From: Actinomycetospora cinnamomea
Lineage (GTDB): Bacteria; Actinomycetota; Actinomycetes; Mycobacteriales; Pseudonocardiaceae
Assembly: GCF_003096675.1 (NCBI RefSeq)
Contig: NZ_QEKW01000014.1
Coordinates: 1 to 64,000 of the forward strand
Length of the DNA stretch: 64,000 bases
Direction: 5' to 3'
Positions within the stretch are counted from its first letter, which is position 1. Every line of letters begins with the position of its first letter. Under the pieces are notes generated by a model that was not told where the DNA came from, searched no databases, and saw only the letters and a list, made by a program, of their open reading frames with translations. This document shows, piece after piece, positions 41,628 through 50,193 of this stretch. The translations under genes and the position numbers were made by a program.

Positions 41628-41933
41628 TCACTGCGCGACCAGCCCGGCGGCGATCGCCACGAGCACCGCGAGGCAGAGCACGCGCACGACCCGCTCCGAG
41701 GGCGACAGGCGAGTCCACGTCGTGGCGAGCAGCGCCGCGACGCCGAGCGCGAGCAGCCCCAGCAGCAGGGCGCCGACGGGGCCACCGACGATCACCGCGA
41801 CGGCGAACACGACGGCCACCAGGAGGAACACCGCCACCGCCGGTACCCGCGCCAGCGGCCCGTCGCCCGGCACCATCCGCCCCCGGCGCCCGGCGAACGG
41901 CTGCCGTGGTCGTCCCGCTCCCCGCCCGCTCAC
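41628..41933 (-). CDS. Small membrane protein, DUF6703-like
   Basis: A 101-residue protein from GTG 41933 (GGAGGCGAGCC upstream). A basic Arg/Gly-rich head is followed by three hydrophobic helices (VPAVAVFLLVAVVFAVAVIVG, GALLLGLLALGVAALLATTW, VVRVLCLAVLVAIAAGLVAQ). It ends at the membrane without a tail. This looks like the actinobacterial DUF6703 group, of unknown function. It is first in the three-gene unit with the arsR-type gene and zur and directly downstream of the Zur-like palindrome, so it may be zinc-regulated. Confidence 0.6.
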   Translation of the reverse strand: MSGRGAGRPRQPFAGRRGRMVPGDGPLARVPAVAVFLLVAVVFAVAVIVGGPVGALLLGLLALGVAALLATTWTRLSPSERVVRVLCLAVLVAIAAGLVAQ

Positions 41934-41995
41934 GGCTCGCCTCCCCGTCCTCGTCCCCGCGGGGGCGTGCGCCCCTACGCTGTCCCTGTCGATAG

Positions 41996-42010
41996 TGACA
42001 CTCGTTGTCG
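41996..42010. promoter_or_regulatory. Zur-like operator in the divergent promoter
   Basis: The reverse complement CGACAACGAGTGTCA matches 11 of 15 bases of the actinobacterial Zur box TGAAAACGATTTTCA and keeps its dyad (GACA-n5-TGTC). It lies in the 98-base region between the minus-strand unit leading to zur and the plus-strand monooxygenase-glyS genes, and overlaps possible -10 hexamers of both directions. Autoregulation of the arsR-zur operon is a reasonable hypothesis. Confidence 0.45.
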
Positions 42011-42031
42011 ATCTGTGGGGGAGGAGCCCGG

Positions 42032-42382
42032 GTGCTGCTGGTCTGCCGCTTCGCGCCGGACGGCGACGAGGGCTTCCCGGCCCGTGCCCGCCGCGCCGTG
42101 GCCCTGCTCGCCGCCCAGCCCGGGTGCGAGGGCGTCGAGCTGGCCCGGGCGATCGAGGAGCCGGGACGCTGGGTGCTCGTCGCCCGCTTCGCCACCGTCA
42201 CCGCCTATCGGCGCGCGCTGCAGCCGTTCGACGTGCGCGAGCACGTGGTGCCGTTCCTGTCCGAGGCGCTGACCGACGAGCCGGGCACCTACGAGCGCGG
42301 TCTCGTCGCCGGTCCGGACGGCGTGACCGAGCACCCGAGCCTGCTGACCGATCGCGCCGGAGGGCCGCCACCCGGCGCCTGA
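42032..42382 (+). CDS. Antibiotic biosynthesis monooxygenase-like (ABM) domain protein
   Basis: A 116-residue dimeric alpha/beta-barrel protein from GTG 42032 with GGGGGAGGAG upstream. [50 protein letters not shown] and [22 protein letters not shown] follow the ABM pattern. Members include heme-degrading and quinol-type monooxygenases and many unknowns. No heme-coordinating Asn-x-W is obvious. It is conserved next to glyS in several actinobacteria as far as I recall. The position beside the Zur-like site may make it zinc-responsive. Confidence 0.7.
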   Translation: MLLVCRFAPDGDEGFPARARRAVALLAAQPGCEGVELARAIEEPGRWVLVARFATVTAYRRALQPFDVREHVVPFLSEALTDEPGTYERGLVAGPDGVTEHPSLLTDRAGGPPPGA

Positions 42383-42458
42383 GGCCGTCCGCGGACGCTC
42401 GCTACGCTGGGTGCACCCGCACCACCCAGCGATCCCCTGCGATTCCCGGAGTACCACC

Positions 42459-43886
42459 GTGCCCACCCCCACCGGCAGCGCCCGCATCGAGACCGTGGTC
42501 AACCTCTGCAAGCGCCGCGGTTTCGTCTTCCCCTCCGGGGAGATCTACGGCGGGACCCGGTCGGCATGGGACTACGGCCCGCTCGGCGTGGAGCTCAAGG
42601 AGAACCTCAAGCGCCAGTGGTGGAAGTCGGTCGTCAACGGTCGTGACGACGTGGTCGGCCTCGACTCGAGCGTGATCCTGCCGCGTCAGGTGTGGGTCGC
42701 GTCCGGGCACGTCGACGTGTTCACCGACCCGCTGGTCGAGTGCACGAGCTGCCACCGCCGCTTCCGCGCCGATCAGCTCGCCGAGGACTTCGCCGAGCGC
42801 ACCGGCGGCCCGTCGCTGGAGTCGACCGACGCCGAGGGCCACGTCCACTACGACCTGTCGAACGTCCCGTGCCCGAACTGCGGCACCCGCGGCCAGTACA
42901 CCCCGCCGCGCGAGTTCAACATGATGCTCAAGACCTACCTCGGCCCCGTGGAGTCCGAGGAGGGGCTGCACTACCTGCGCCCCGAGACCGCGCAGGGCAT
43001 CTTCGTGAACTTCGCCAACGTCATGTCGGCGGCGCGCAAGAAGCCGCCGTTCGGCATCGGCCAGATGGGCAAGAGCTTCCGCAACGAGATCACGCCCGGC
43101 AACTTCATCTTCCGCACGCGCGAGTTCGAGCAGATGGAGATGGAGTACTTCGTCGAGCCCGGCTCCGACGAGCAGTGGCACCAGTACTGGATCGATGAGC
43201 GCACCCGCTGGTACACCGACCTCGGGATCGCGCGGGAGAACCTGCGCCACTACGAGCACCCCAAGGAGAAGCTCTCCCACTACTCGAAGCGCACCGTCGA
43301 CATCGAGTACCGGTTCGGCTTCAACGCCGGGCAGGAGTGGGGCGAGCTCGAGGGCATCGCGAACCGCACGGACTTCGACCTGACGACGCACTCGAACCAT
43401 TCCGGGGTCGACCTGTCGTACTACGACCAGGCCACCGACTCGCGCTACCGCCCGTACGTCATCGAGCCCGCAGCCGGCGTGGGGCGCTCGATGATGACGT
43501 TCCTGCTCGACGCCTACACCGAGGACGAGGCCCCCAACGCCAAGGGCGGCGTCGACAAGCGCACGGTGCTGCGCCTCGACCCGCGCCTCGCGCCGGTGAA
43601 GGCCGCGGTGCTGCCCCTGAGCCGCAACGCCGACCTCTCGCCGGTGGCCCGCGACCTCGCGACGAGGCTGCGGCGGCACTGGAACGTCGAGTTCGACGAC
43701 GCCGGCGCCATCGGACGTCGCTACCGTCGTCAGGACGAGATCGGCACCCCGTTCTGCGTCACGGTCGACTTCGACTCGATGGAGGACCAGGCCGCGACGG
43801 TGCGCCACCGCGACGCGATGACCCAGGAGCGCGTGGCCCTCGATCAGCTCGAGTCCTACCTCGCGGCGCGTCTCGTCGGCTGCTGA
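42459..43886 (+). CDS. glyS: Glycyl-tRNA synthetase, dimeric type
   Basis: A 475-residue class II synthetase. The start reads [23 protein letters not shown], with CTSCHRRF and CPNCGTRG forming a zinc-binding insertion. [17 protein letters not shown] is motif 2-like, [20 protein letters not shown] continues it, and [20 protein letters not shown] is motif 3. The C-terminal anticodon-binding domain ends [14 protein letters not shown]. It charges tRNA-Gly. GTG 42459 agrees with family starts; a -10-like TACGCT is at 42403-42408. Hairpin family A copy 2 follows the stop by 19 bases. Confidence 0.96.
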   Translation: MPTPTGSARIETVVNLCKRRGFVFPSGEIYGGTRSAWDYGPLGVELKENLKRQWWKSVVNGRDDVVGLDSSVILPRQVWVASGHVDVFTDPLVECTSCHRRFRADQLAEDFAERTGGPSLESTDAEGHVHYDLSNVPCPNCGTRGQYTPPREFNMMLKTYLGPVESEEGLHYLRPETAQGIFVNFANVMSAARKKPPFGIGQMGKSFRNEITPGNFIFRTREFEQMEMEYFVEPGSDEQWHQYWIDERTRWYTDLGIARENLRHYEHPKEKLSHYSKRTVDIEYRFGFNAGQEWGELEGIANRTDFDLTTHSNHSGVDLSYYDQATDSRYRPYVIEPAAGVGRSMMTFLLDAYTEDEAPNAKGGVDKRTVLRLDPRLAPVKAAVLPLSRNADLSPVARDLATRLRRHWNVEFDDAGAIGRRYRRQDEIGTPFCVTVDFDSMEDQAATVRHRDAMTQERVALDQLESYLAARLVGC

Positions 43887-43905
43887 GCGTGTCGCCCGGT
43901 CGCAG

Positions 43906-43950
43906 CGAACGCGCTGTTCGCTGCGTCTACGCGCACGAACAGCGCGTTCG
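43906..43950 (+). repeat. Dispersed hairpin family A, copy 2
   Basis: Perfect 15-bp arms CGAACGCGCTGTTCG (43906-43920) and CGAACAGCGCGTTCG (43936-43950) around the loop CTGCGTCTACGCGCA. GCAG and CTGC outside extend the stem to 19 pairs. Compared with copy 1 (6759-6803) one stem pair is exchanged on both sides and the loop differs by one base. It lies 19 bases behind glyS in the same sense orientation as copy 1 behind its gene. Confidence 0.75.
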
Positions 43951-44006
43951 CTGCCACGGCCGCGCCCACCCCGGCCCGGCGGCCCGGCACGGTCGGGGTG
44001 CTCGCC

Positions 44007-44012
44007 TACCCT
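44007..44012 (+). promoter_or_regulatory. -10-like hexamer, leaderless xdhC start
   Basis: TACCCT lies 7 bases before the GTG at 44020, without a ribosome site, as at other leaderless starts in the window. Confidence 0.4.
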
Positions 44013-44019
44013 GGGGCAC

Positions 44020-45018
44020 GTGAGCGACCTGACCGAGGTGGCCGACGTCCTGGCCCGCGGCGACGAGGCCCGAGCCGTCGTCCGCGTGCTCGACCGGCAC
44101 GGGTTCGGCACCGTCGAGCCCGGCCAGCTGCTCGTCGCGGGCGCCGACGGGGCGCTGGGCGGGGTGCTGCTGCACGGCGCGCTGGACGACCAGGCGACGG
44201 CGCTGGCGAAGGACGCGCGTGACCGGCCGGGCGTCGTCGAGGCCCACGTCGCCGAGGACGAGGCCGTCGCCGCCGGGCTCGCCTGCGCGGGTGGGGCCAC
44301 GCTGCTCGGCCACCCGCTGGCCGCCGCGCCGGCCCGGGCGCTCGCCGCGGCGTTCGCGCGCGGGGTGCCGGCCGCGCTGGTGTCGCGGGCCGACGGGTCG
44401 GCGTCGCTGGCGATCACCGGCGGCGAGCTCGACGCCGTCGAGGGCTCGCTCGGCTTCGCCGCGGTCGACGGGGCCGCGGTCGCCCACGCGCGCCGGCTGC
44501 TCCGCCGGGGCGCGACGGTCACCGAGCGGGTGACGCTCGAGGCGGGCGCCGACGTGCTCGTCGACCTCTGGATCCCCGTGCCCACCATGGTCGTCGTCGG
44601 GCCCGGGGCCATCGCCGACGCGCTCGCCGCGCAGGCCGGGGTGCTGGGGTGGACGTACCGCCGCGCCGACACCCTGGCCGAGGCCGACGCGGCGGTCGCC
44701 GCGTTCACCGATGCCGACGTCCTCGTGCTGATCGACCACGACCCGGCGTTCGACGCCGTCCTGCGCACGGGCCTGCAGGGGCGCGGGTTCCTGGGTGCCC
44801 TCGGCTCGCGGCGCACGCAGGCCGCGCGGCGCGAGCGCCTGCTCGGCGCGGGCGTCACCGAGGAGCAGCTCGGGCGCATCCACGGGCCCGTGGGCCTCGA
44901 CCTGGGCGCGCGCACACCCGCGGAGACCGCGGTGTCGATCGTCGCCGAGGTCCTGGCCACCCGCAGCGGGCGCGACCCGTCGGCCCTGGGCCGCGCGACC
45001 GGGCAGATCGGCGCGTGA
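44020..45018 (+). CDS. XdhC/CoxI family protein
   Basis: A 332-residue protein with an N-terminal XdhC/CoxI domain (HGFGTVEPGQLLVAGADGALGGVLL, then LACAGGATLLGH with the family cysteine) and a C-terminal Rossmann domain (TMVVVGPGAIADALAAQAG ... RIHGPVGLDLGARTPAETAVSI). Such proteins prepare and insert the molybdenum cofactor into xanthine dehydrogenase or CO dehydrogenase-type enzymes. No molybdo-hydroxylase gene is nearby, so it may serve a distant enzyme. It heads a coupled run with the ydcF-like gene and dgt (GTGA and ATGA overlaps). Confidence 0.85.
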   Translation: MSDLTEVADVLARGDEARAVVRVLDRHGFGTVEPGQLLVAGADGALGGVLLHGALDDQATALAKDARDRPGVVEAHVAEDEAVAAGLACAGGATLLGHPLAAAPARALAAAFARGVPAALVSRADGSASLAITGGELDAVEGSLGFAAVDGAAVAHARRLLRRGATVTERVTLEAGADVLVDLWIPVPTMVVVGPGAIADALAAQAGVLGWTYRRADTLAEADAAVAAFTDADVLVLIDHDPAFDAVLRTGLQGRGFLGALGSRRTQAARRERLLGAGVTEEQLGRIHGPVGLDLGARTPAETAVSIVAEVLATRSGRDPSALGRATGQIGA

Positions 45019-45683
45019 GCCGCCCCGGCCCCCGCCCGCCGGCCCCGACCCCCGCCCGCACCGCGCTCGCGTGGGCGCCGCGGGTGGTCCTGGGCGCGCT
45101 GGTCGTCGCGCTGCTGCTCGTCGGCGGGACGGCGTTCCGCGTCTGGCAACTCGGTCGGGTCGACGAGCGCCAGCCGGTGGACATGATCGTCGTGCTGGGC
45201 GCCGCGCAGTACGACGGGCGGCCCTCGCCGGTGTTCCGCGCGCGGTTGCAGCACGCCCTCGAGCTCTACGAGGAGGGTGTGGCGCCCCGGATCGTCACGG
45301 TCGGGGGTGCCGCCGCCGGCGACGCGTTCACCGAGGCGCAGGCCGGGGAGCAGTGGCTGGTGGAGAACGGGGTGCCGGGCCAGGCGCTGCTGCCCGTCGA
45401 CGAGGGCAGCGACACGTTCGGCAGCTTCGAGGCGGTCGCCGCGGTGGCCGAGGGGCGGGGTTGGCGCTCGGCGGTGCTGGTCAGCGACCCGTGGCACTCC
45501 CTGCGCTCGCGCACCATGGCCGCCGACGTCGGCCTCGAGGCCACCACGTCGCCCACCAAGCGCGGCCCCGTGGTGCAGACCCGCGAGACCCAGTTCCGCT
45601 ACATCGTCCGCGAGACCGGCGCGCTGATCTACTTCCACCTCACCCACGGGTCGTCGGACTTCTCCGACCCCGGACTGGGATGA
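45015..45683 (+). CDS. YdcF/DUF218 family envelope protein
   Basis: A 222-residue protein with one N-terminal membrane anchor (VVLGALVVALLLVGGTAFRV) and an extracytoplasmic DUF218 domain. The core shows VDMIVVLGAAQYDGRPSPVF, ALELYEEGVAPRIVTVGG, DTFGSFEAVAAVAEGRGWRSAVLVSDPWHSLRSRTM and RETGALIYFHL, all close to SanA/ElyC/YdcF proteins of envelope polymer homeostasis. GTG 45015 overlaps xdhC (GTGA) and the end overlaps dgt (ATGA). The exact reaction of the family is not settled. Confidence 0.88.
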   Translation: MSRPGPRPPAPTPARTALAWAPRVVLGALVVALLLVGGTAFRVWQLGRVDERQPVDMIVVLGAAQYDGRPSPVFRARLQHALELYEEGVAPRIVTVGGAAAGDAFTEAQAGEQWLVENGVPGQALLPVDEGSDTFGSFEAVAAVAEGRGWRSAVLVSDPWHSLRSRTMAADVGLEATTSPTKRGPVVQTRETQFRYIVRETGALIYFHLTHGSSDFSDPGLG

Positions 45684-47023
45684 ACGCGCTCCCGGGCACC
45701 CCCGCCCACCGTGCCGCGCGCCCCGTCGACGAGGCGCCCAAGGCCGGGCCGGACCGCCGCTCGCCGTTCGCCCGCGACCGGGGCCGCGTGCTGCACTCCG
45801 CGGCCCTGCGACGCCTGGCCGGGAAGACCCAGGTGGTGGGGCCCGACGAGGACGCCGAGGTCACCGGCGTTCCGCGCACCCGGCTCACCCACTCGCTCGA
45901 GGTGGCCCAGATCGGGCGGGGGATGGCCGAGGACCTCGGTGGCCCGTCGTCCGGGCCGGACCCCGACGTCGTCGACACTGCTGGCCTCGCCCACGACATC
46001 GGCCACCCGCCGTTCGGTCACAACGGCGAGCGCGCCCTGCACGCCGTCGCCGCCGACTGCGGCGGGTTCGAGGGCAACGCCCAGACGCTGCGGATCCTCA
46101 CGCGTCTCGAACCCAAGGTGCTCGACGACGATCAGGACCCGTCCGGCAGTTGCCGGGGGCTCAACCTCACGCGCGCCGTGCTCGACGCCTGCCTGAAGTA
46201 CCCCTGGGCCCGCCGGGTCGGCAGCCGCAAGTTCGGCGTCTACGCCGACGACGTGCCCGTCTTCAGCTGGATCCGCGAGGGCGCGCCCCCGGACCGGCGC
46301 TGCCTCGAGGCCCAGATCATGGACTGGGCCGACGACGTGGCCTATTCGGTGCACGACCTCGAGGACGGGATCCTGGCCGGGCGCATCGTGCTGGGCTGGC
46401 TCGCCCGTCCCGCCGAGCGCGCCGAGCTCGCCGCCCTGGCCGCCGAGTCCTTCTCGTCGGCGCCGGCGGCCGAGCTCGAGGCGGCTGCGGAGGCGCTGGC
46501 CGCGTTCCCGGCCGTCCGCGCCGCCGCGGCGCACGGGCCCCACGACGGCTCCATGGCCGCGACGGCGGCACTCAAGCGCCTCACCAGCGAGCTCGTCGGC
46601 CGATTCGTGGCCGGCACCGTCGAGGCCACGCGGGGCGCGCTCGGCGACCGCGTCCCGTCCGGTCACGGCGCCGACCTCGTCGTGCCCGCCCCGATCGGTG
46701 CCGAGGTGGCCGTGCTCAAGGCGGCGGCGCTGCGCTGGGTCATGCGCGACCCGGCGCGGCTCGCCGTCCAGGCCCGGCAGCGCGACCTCGTCACCGAGCT
46801 CGTCGAACGCCTGCACGCCGGTGCCCCGCGTGCCCTCGACCCCGTGTTCGTCCCGGCGTGGGAGGCTGCGCAGGACGACGCCTCGAGGCTGCGGGTCGTC
46901 GTCGACCAGGTGGCGGTCCTCACCGACGCCGGAGCCGAGCGGTGGTGCGCGCGGCTGCGCGCGACGCCGGCCGTCGGCGGCGGCGAGGTGCTGCGAGGCT
47001 CGACCGTGAGGACCCGCGCATGA
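45680..47023 (+). CDS. dgt: Deoxyguanosinetriphosphate triphosphohydrolase
   Basis: A 447-residue HD-superfamily dNTPase. The histidine-aspartate centre is in TRLTHSLEVAQIGRG and AGLAHDIGHPPFGHNGERAL. MDWADDVAYSVHDLEDG supplies the further metal ligands, followed by the helical C-terminal half. It cleaves dGTP to deoxyguanosine and triphosphate and keeps dNTP pools balanced. ATG 45680 overlaps the ydcF-like stop (ATGA). In M. tuberculosis dgt (Rv2344c) is next to dnaG; here about 4.7 kb with an arabinosyltransferase, carbonic anhydrase and damaged genes separate them. Confidence 0.94.
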   Translation: MNALPGTPAHRAARPVDEAPKAGPDRRSPFARDRGRVLHSAALRRLAGKTQVVGPDEDAEVTGVPRTRLTHSLEVAQIGRGMAEDLGGPSSGPDPDVVDTAGLAHDIGHPPFGHNGERALHAVAADCGGFEGNAQTLRILTRLEPKVLDDDQDPSGSCRGLNLTRAVLDACLKYPWARRVGSRKFGVYADDVPVFSWIREGAPPDRRCLEAQIMDWADDVAYSVHDLEDGILAGRIVLGWLARPAERAELAALAAESFSSAPAAELEAAAEALAAFPAVRAAAAHGPHDGSMAATAALKRLTSELVGRFVAGTVEATRGALGDRVPSGHGADLVVPAPIGAEVAVLKAAALRWVMRDPARLAVQARQRDLVTELVERLHAGAPRALDPVFVPAWEAAQDDASRLRVVVDQVAVLTDAGAERWCARLRATPAVGGGEVLRGSTVRTRA

Positions 47024-47048
47024 GCCCCCGAGCGGAGCGGGGAGGCCG

Positions 47049-48902
47049 ATGACCTCCCTCGACACCGTCGGTGCGCGGACGCTCACCCGCGCGCCCCTCG
47101 GCGGGCCCCTGCCCGACCTGCTGCGCCGCCGCCCCGCGATGGTGACGACCGTCCTGCTGTCGGTGACCGTCCTCGTCTACGCCGTCCTCGTGGTGCACCG
47201 GGCGTGGATCAGTGACGACGGCCTGATCTTCCTGCGCACGGTGCGCCAGGTCCTCGCCGGCCACGGCCCGGTGTTCAACATCGGCGAGCGGGTCGAGGCC
47301 AACACCTCGACGCTCTGGACGGGCGTGCTCCTCGGGCTGGCGGCGATCCCCGGCGTGCGCCCCGAGCTGATGTCGATCGGCGCCGGAGCGGTCCTGTCGG
47401 TGGCCGCGCTGGCCCTGGCGCTCGACGCGTCCCGCCGGTTCGCGGCGCTGGGGCGGGTGGTGGTGCCGGCGGGCGCGTTGGTGCTGCTCGCGCTGCCGCC
47501 GTTCTGGGACTTCGGCACCTCAGGGCTCGAGACGGGGCTGTCGTTCTGCTGGCTGGCGGGCCTGTGGTGGCTGCTCGTGGTGCGCTCGCAGCGGGCCCCG
47601 CAGCACTTCGCGGCCGCCCGCCGCCGTCCCGGCCGCGCCTGGCCGACGGCGTTCGTGGCCGGTCTCGGCCCGCTCGTGCGTCCCGACCTCGCCTTGGTCG
47701 GGGTGATCGCGCTGGTCGTCCTCGTGCTGCTCGAGCAGCCCCGCAGCGCCCGCGCCTGGGCGCGGATGGTGGGCCTGGGGGCGGTGGCGGCGACGCTGCC
47801 GGCGGCCTACGAGGTGTTCCGCGCGGGGTACTACGGCCTGCTCGTGCCGTCGACGGCCCTGGCCAAGGAGGCCGGCGTGCCCCGCTGGGAGCGCGGGCTG
47901 GTCTACCTGCGCGACCTGGTCTCCGCGTCCTGGCTCGGTGTGCCGGCGCTCGCGCTCGCGGTCGCCGCCGTGCTGCTCGCCCGGCCCGCCTGGCGCCGAC
48001 GCCGGAGCGAGCAGCCCACCGACGCCGACGCGCGTCGCACCCGATCCTGGGACGGCATCGCGACCGCGGCCGTGGCCCTCGCCCCGCTCGTGGCCGGCAC
48101 GGCGATGGTGGTCTACGTCGTGCGCGTCGGCGGCGACTTCATGCACGCCCGGATGCTGCTGCCCGCGGTGTTCTGCCTGCTCCTGCCCGTGATGGCGCTG
48201 CCCCTGCGCCGGGTGACGGTGGTGCCGCTGGCCGTGGTGCTGGTGTGGGCCGGTATCGCGGGGGCGTTGCTCCGCCCGCCCTACGACGGTATCGGCGCGG
48301 GCGGCATCGCCGACGAGCGCGGCTTCTACACCCAGCTGCTCGCCGACGAGCACCCGCTGACCGCCGACGACTACCGCCGCCACCCCCACCTGCCCTCGGG
48401 CGTCGCGCTCCTCGCGCACAGCCCCGGGCCGGTCCTGGCGGTCCAGGCGCCGGGCGACGGCCCGGCGGGCCCCGAGTGGCAGGCGATCGGTTTGCGGGCG
48501 GGCGAGCCGAGTGGGCTGATCTTCCTCAACCTCGGGGTGGCCGGCGCCCTCGCCCCGCTCGACGTGCGCGTGTCCGACACCGTGGGCCTGGTCGACCCGC
48601 TGGCCGCCCACTCCTCGATCGTCCCGGACGGGCGCGTCGGCCACGACAAGAAGCTGCCGACGGCGTGGTTCGTCGCGGTCGGCGGGGGCACGCCGCCCGA
48701 CGACCGGGCCGCGTCGCCGGGGGACGTCGAGGCCGCCTCGCGGGCCCTGCAGTGCCCGGCCCTGCGCGAGCTCGACGCCTCGGTCCGCGCGCCGATGACC
48801 GCGGAGCGCTTCTGGGCCAACCTCACCGGCGCCTGGGACCGCACGGCCATGCGGTTCCCCCGCGACCCCGTCCTCGCCGACCTGCGCTGCTCGACGCGGT
48901 AG
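47049..48902 (+). CDS. AftB-like arabinofuranosyltransferase (GT-C fold)
   Basis: A 617-residue integral membrane glycosyltransferase with about ten hydrophobic helices and an extracytoplasmic C-terminal domain of roughly 200 residues. Early loop WISDDGLIFLRTVRQVLAGHG contains the Asp-Asp expected in GT-C catalytic loops, followed by VEANTSTLWTG. VGGDFMHARMLLPA and GFYTQLLADEHPLTADDYRR are further resemblances to mycobacterial AftB, which adds terminal beta-1,2-arabinose to arabinogalactan using decaprenyl-phosphoryl arabinose. ATG 47049 follows GGGGAGG. AftB normally sits in the aft/ubiA cluster, so a copy here may be a paralog with other acceptor specificity. Confidence 0.7.
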   Translation: MTSLDTVGARTLTRAPLGGPLPDLLRRRPAMVTTVLLSVTVLVYAVLVVHRAWISDDGLIFLRTVRQVLAGHGPVFNIGERVEANTSTLWTGVLLGLAAIPGVRPELMSIGAGAVLSVAALALALDASRRFAALGRVVVPAGALVLLALPPFWDFGTSGLETGLSFCWLAGLWWLLVVRSQRAPQHFAAARRRPGRAWPTAFVAGLGPLVRPDLALVGVIALVVLVLLEQPRSARAWARMVGLGAVAATLPAAYEVFRAGYYGLLVPSTALAKEAGVPRWERGLVYLRDLVSASWLGVPALALAVAAVLLARPAWRRRRSEQPTDADARRTRSWDGIATAAVALAPLVAGTAMVVYVVRVGGDFMHARMLLPAVFCLLLPVMALPLRRVTVVPLAVVLVWAGIAGALLRPPYDGIGAGGIADERGFYTQLLADEHPLTADDYRRHPHLPSGVALLAHSPGPVLAVQAPGDGPAGPEWQAIGLRAGEPSGLIFLNLGVAGALAPLDVRVSDTVGLVDPLAAHSSIVPDGRVGHDKKLPTAWFVAVGGGTPPDDRAASPGDVEAASRALQCPALRELDASVRAPMTAERFWANLTGAWDRTAMRFPRDPVLADLRCSTR

Positions 48903-48911
48903 AACCTCGCA

Positions 48912-48953
48912 AGCAGCGACGCCCTATCGGGGCGCTCCCCTGGATGCTGCTTC
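48912..48953. terminator. Two-tier hairpin behind the AftB-like gene
   Basis: AAGCAGC (48912-48918) pairs with GCTGCTT (48947-48953), enclosing a smaller CGCCC/GGGCG hairpin (48921-48935). It begins 9 bases after the stop and probably ends the xdhC-dgt-aftB transcript. It runs directly into the family A relative at 48948-48978. Confidence 0.45.
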
Positions 48954-48978
48954 CACGCGTCCGAAGTCCCCGTTCGCG
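48948..48978 (+). repeat. Degenerate relative of hairpin family A
   Basis: The stretch CTGCTTCCACGCGTC followed by CGAAGTCCCCGTTCG matches the loop and right arm of family A copy 1 at 24 of 31 bases, in the same sense orientation relative to the upstream gene. The left arm is not recognisable. It may be a decayed copy or half-element. Confidence 0.4.
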
Positions 48979-49010
48979 CCGACCGCCGCGCATCGGCGAG
49001 GATGCCGGAC

Positions 49011-49526
49011 GTGCAGCTGATCACCGTCGACGGTCACACCCCGCAGGTCGACCCGAGCGCGTGGATCGCGCCCGGCGCCGTCGTCGCCGGCCGCGTGACG
49101 ATCGGGCGCGAGTCCGGGGTGTGGTACACGACCGTCGTCCGCGCCGACATGGAGTCGGTGACGGTGGGGGAGGGGAGCAACCTCCAGGACGGCACGGTCG
49201 TGCACGCCGACCCGGGATTCCCGGCGGTGATCGGCGACGGGGTGTCCGTCGGGCACCGCGCCGTCCTGCACGGCTGCACCGTGGAGGAGGGGTGCCTCGT
49301 CGGCATGGGCGCGGTGGTGCTCAACGGCGCGACGGTCGGGGCGGGCTCTCTGGTCGCGGCGGGCACCGTCGTCACCCAGGGCGCGACGATCCCGCCCGGC
49401 TCGCTCGTCGCGGGAGTCCCGGGCAAGGTCCGGCGCGAGCTCACCGAGGACGAGCTCGCCGCCAACCGCGCCAACGCCGAGGCCTACCGCTACCTCCTGG
49501 GCCTCCACCGCGGGGCGACGACCTGA
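49011..49526 (+). CDS. Gamma-class carbonic anhydrase family protein
   Basis: About 171 residues of left-handed beta-helix with hexapeptide repeats (VVAGRVTIGRESGVWYTTVV, VGEGSNLQDGTVVHADPGFPAVIGDGVSVGHRAVLHG). The three zinc histidines are in VVHAD, VGHR and VLHG. It forms trimers and interconverts CO2 and bicarbonate or acts as a related acyltransferase-like protein. GTG 49011 is preferred because GAGG lies about 9 bases before it; ATG 49002 sits immediately on the GAGG but is in frame. Single gene, with the family A relative just upstream. Confidence 0.85.
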   Translation: MQLITVDGHTPQVDPSAWIAPGAVVAGRVTIGRESGVWYTTVVRADMESVTVGEGSNLQDGTVVHADPGFPAVIGDGVSVGHRAVLHGCTVEEGCLVGMGAVVLNGATVGAGSLVAAGTVVTQGATIPPGSLVAGVPGKVRRELTEDELAANRANAEAYRYLLGLHRGATT

Positions 49527-49605
49527 GCCCCGCGGCTCAGCCGCCTTGCGCGGACCGCGTCGCCCCACCACACCGGTGCCGCAGCGCTGCCACCGTCCTC
49601 CGGCG

Positions 49606-50193
49606 TCAGGGGACGAGGTACAGCCAGGACGCGGCGACGAACAGCACGAGGGCGATCCACGTCGCCGCGGCGCGGATCCAATTAAGACGCACCCACCGGG
49701 CTGGGCAGCGAGCCAGTCGGGCGATGGCGCGGCGGGGTCCCAGGCGAGGATCACCTCATAGTTGGGCTCGGCGCCGAGGCGGGAGGTCAGCAGCGGCCCG
49801 GCGACGATGACGGCGAGGCCCAGGGCGGTGAGGACGAACGGGGCCCCGATCGGCGGCAGCGCCAGGCCTACGAGGGCGACGACCGGGGCGATGACCATGG
49901 CGGCGACGAGCAGGTAGTTCGTCGGCGGGCGACGGGCAGGAACCGGCCCATGCCCTCGGCGAATCCCGTCGCGTCCTGCCCGGTGTAGATGGGGTGCAGG
50001 ATCGTGACGAGCATCAGCAGCAGCCCCGACCACAGGGCGACGGCACGACAGTGGCCAGCAGGGCGATCCCGGCGAGCACCGCTCAGCCCTCCAGCACGCG
50101 ACGTGCGCGGCGAGCGCCAGCAGGGGCACGACCCCGCACCGCGCCCTCACGCTCCGGTCCAGACAGGACGGGCGGGGCGCTCGCGGTGCTCAT
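49606..50193 (-). pseudogene. Frameshifted DUF1772 (anthrone-oxygenase-like) membrane protein gene
   Basis: From an intact start (AGGAGG then ATG 50193, MSTASAPPVLSGPERE) the reading frame breaks repeatedly. Successive pieces in different frames read GVVPLLALAAHV, VLAGIALLATVVPS, LWSGLLLMLVTILHPIYTGQ, PTNYLLVAAMVIAPVVALVG and finally LNWIRAAATWIALVLFVAAS before TGA at 49606-49608. Joined, they give one four-helix DUF1772-like protein ending in the usual N-W-x-R-x-x-x-T-W helix. At least four frameshifts are needed, so the gene is dead. The preserved ribosome site and wording of each piece indicate recent decay. Confidence 0.8.
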
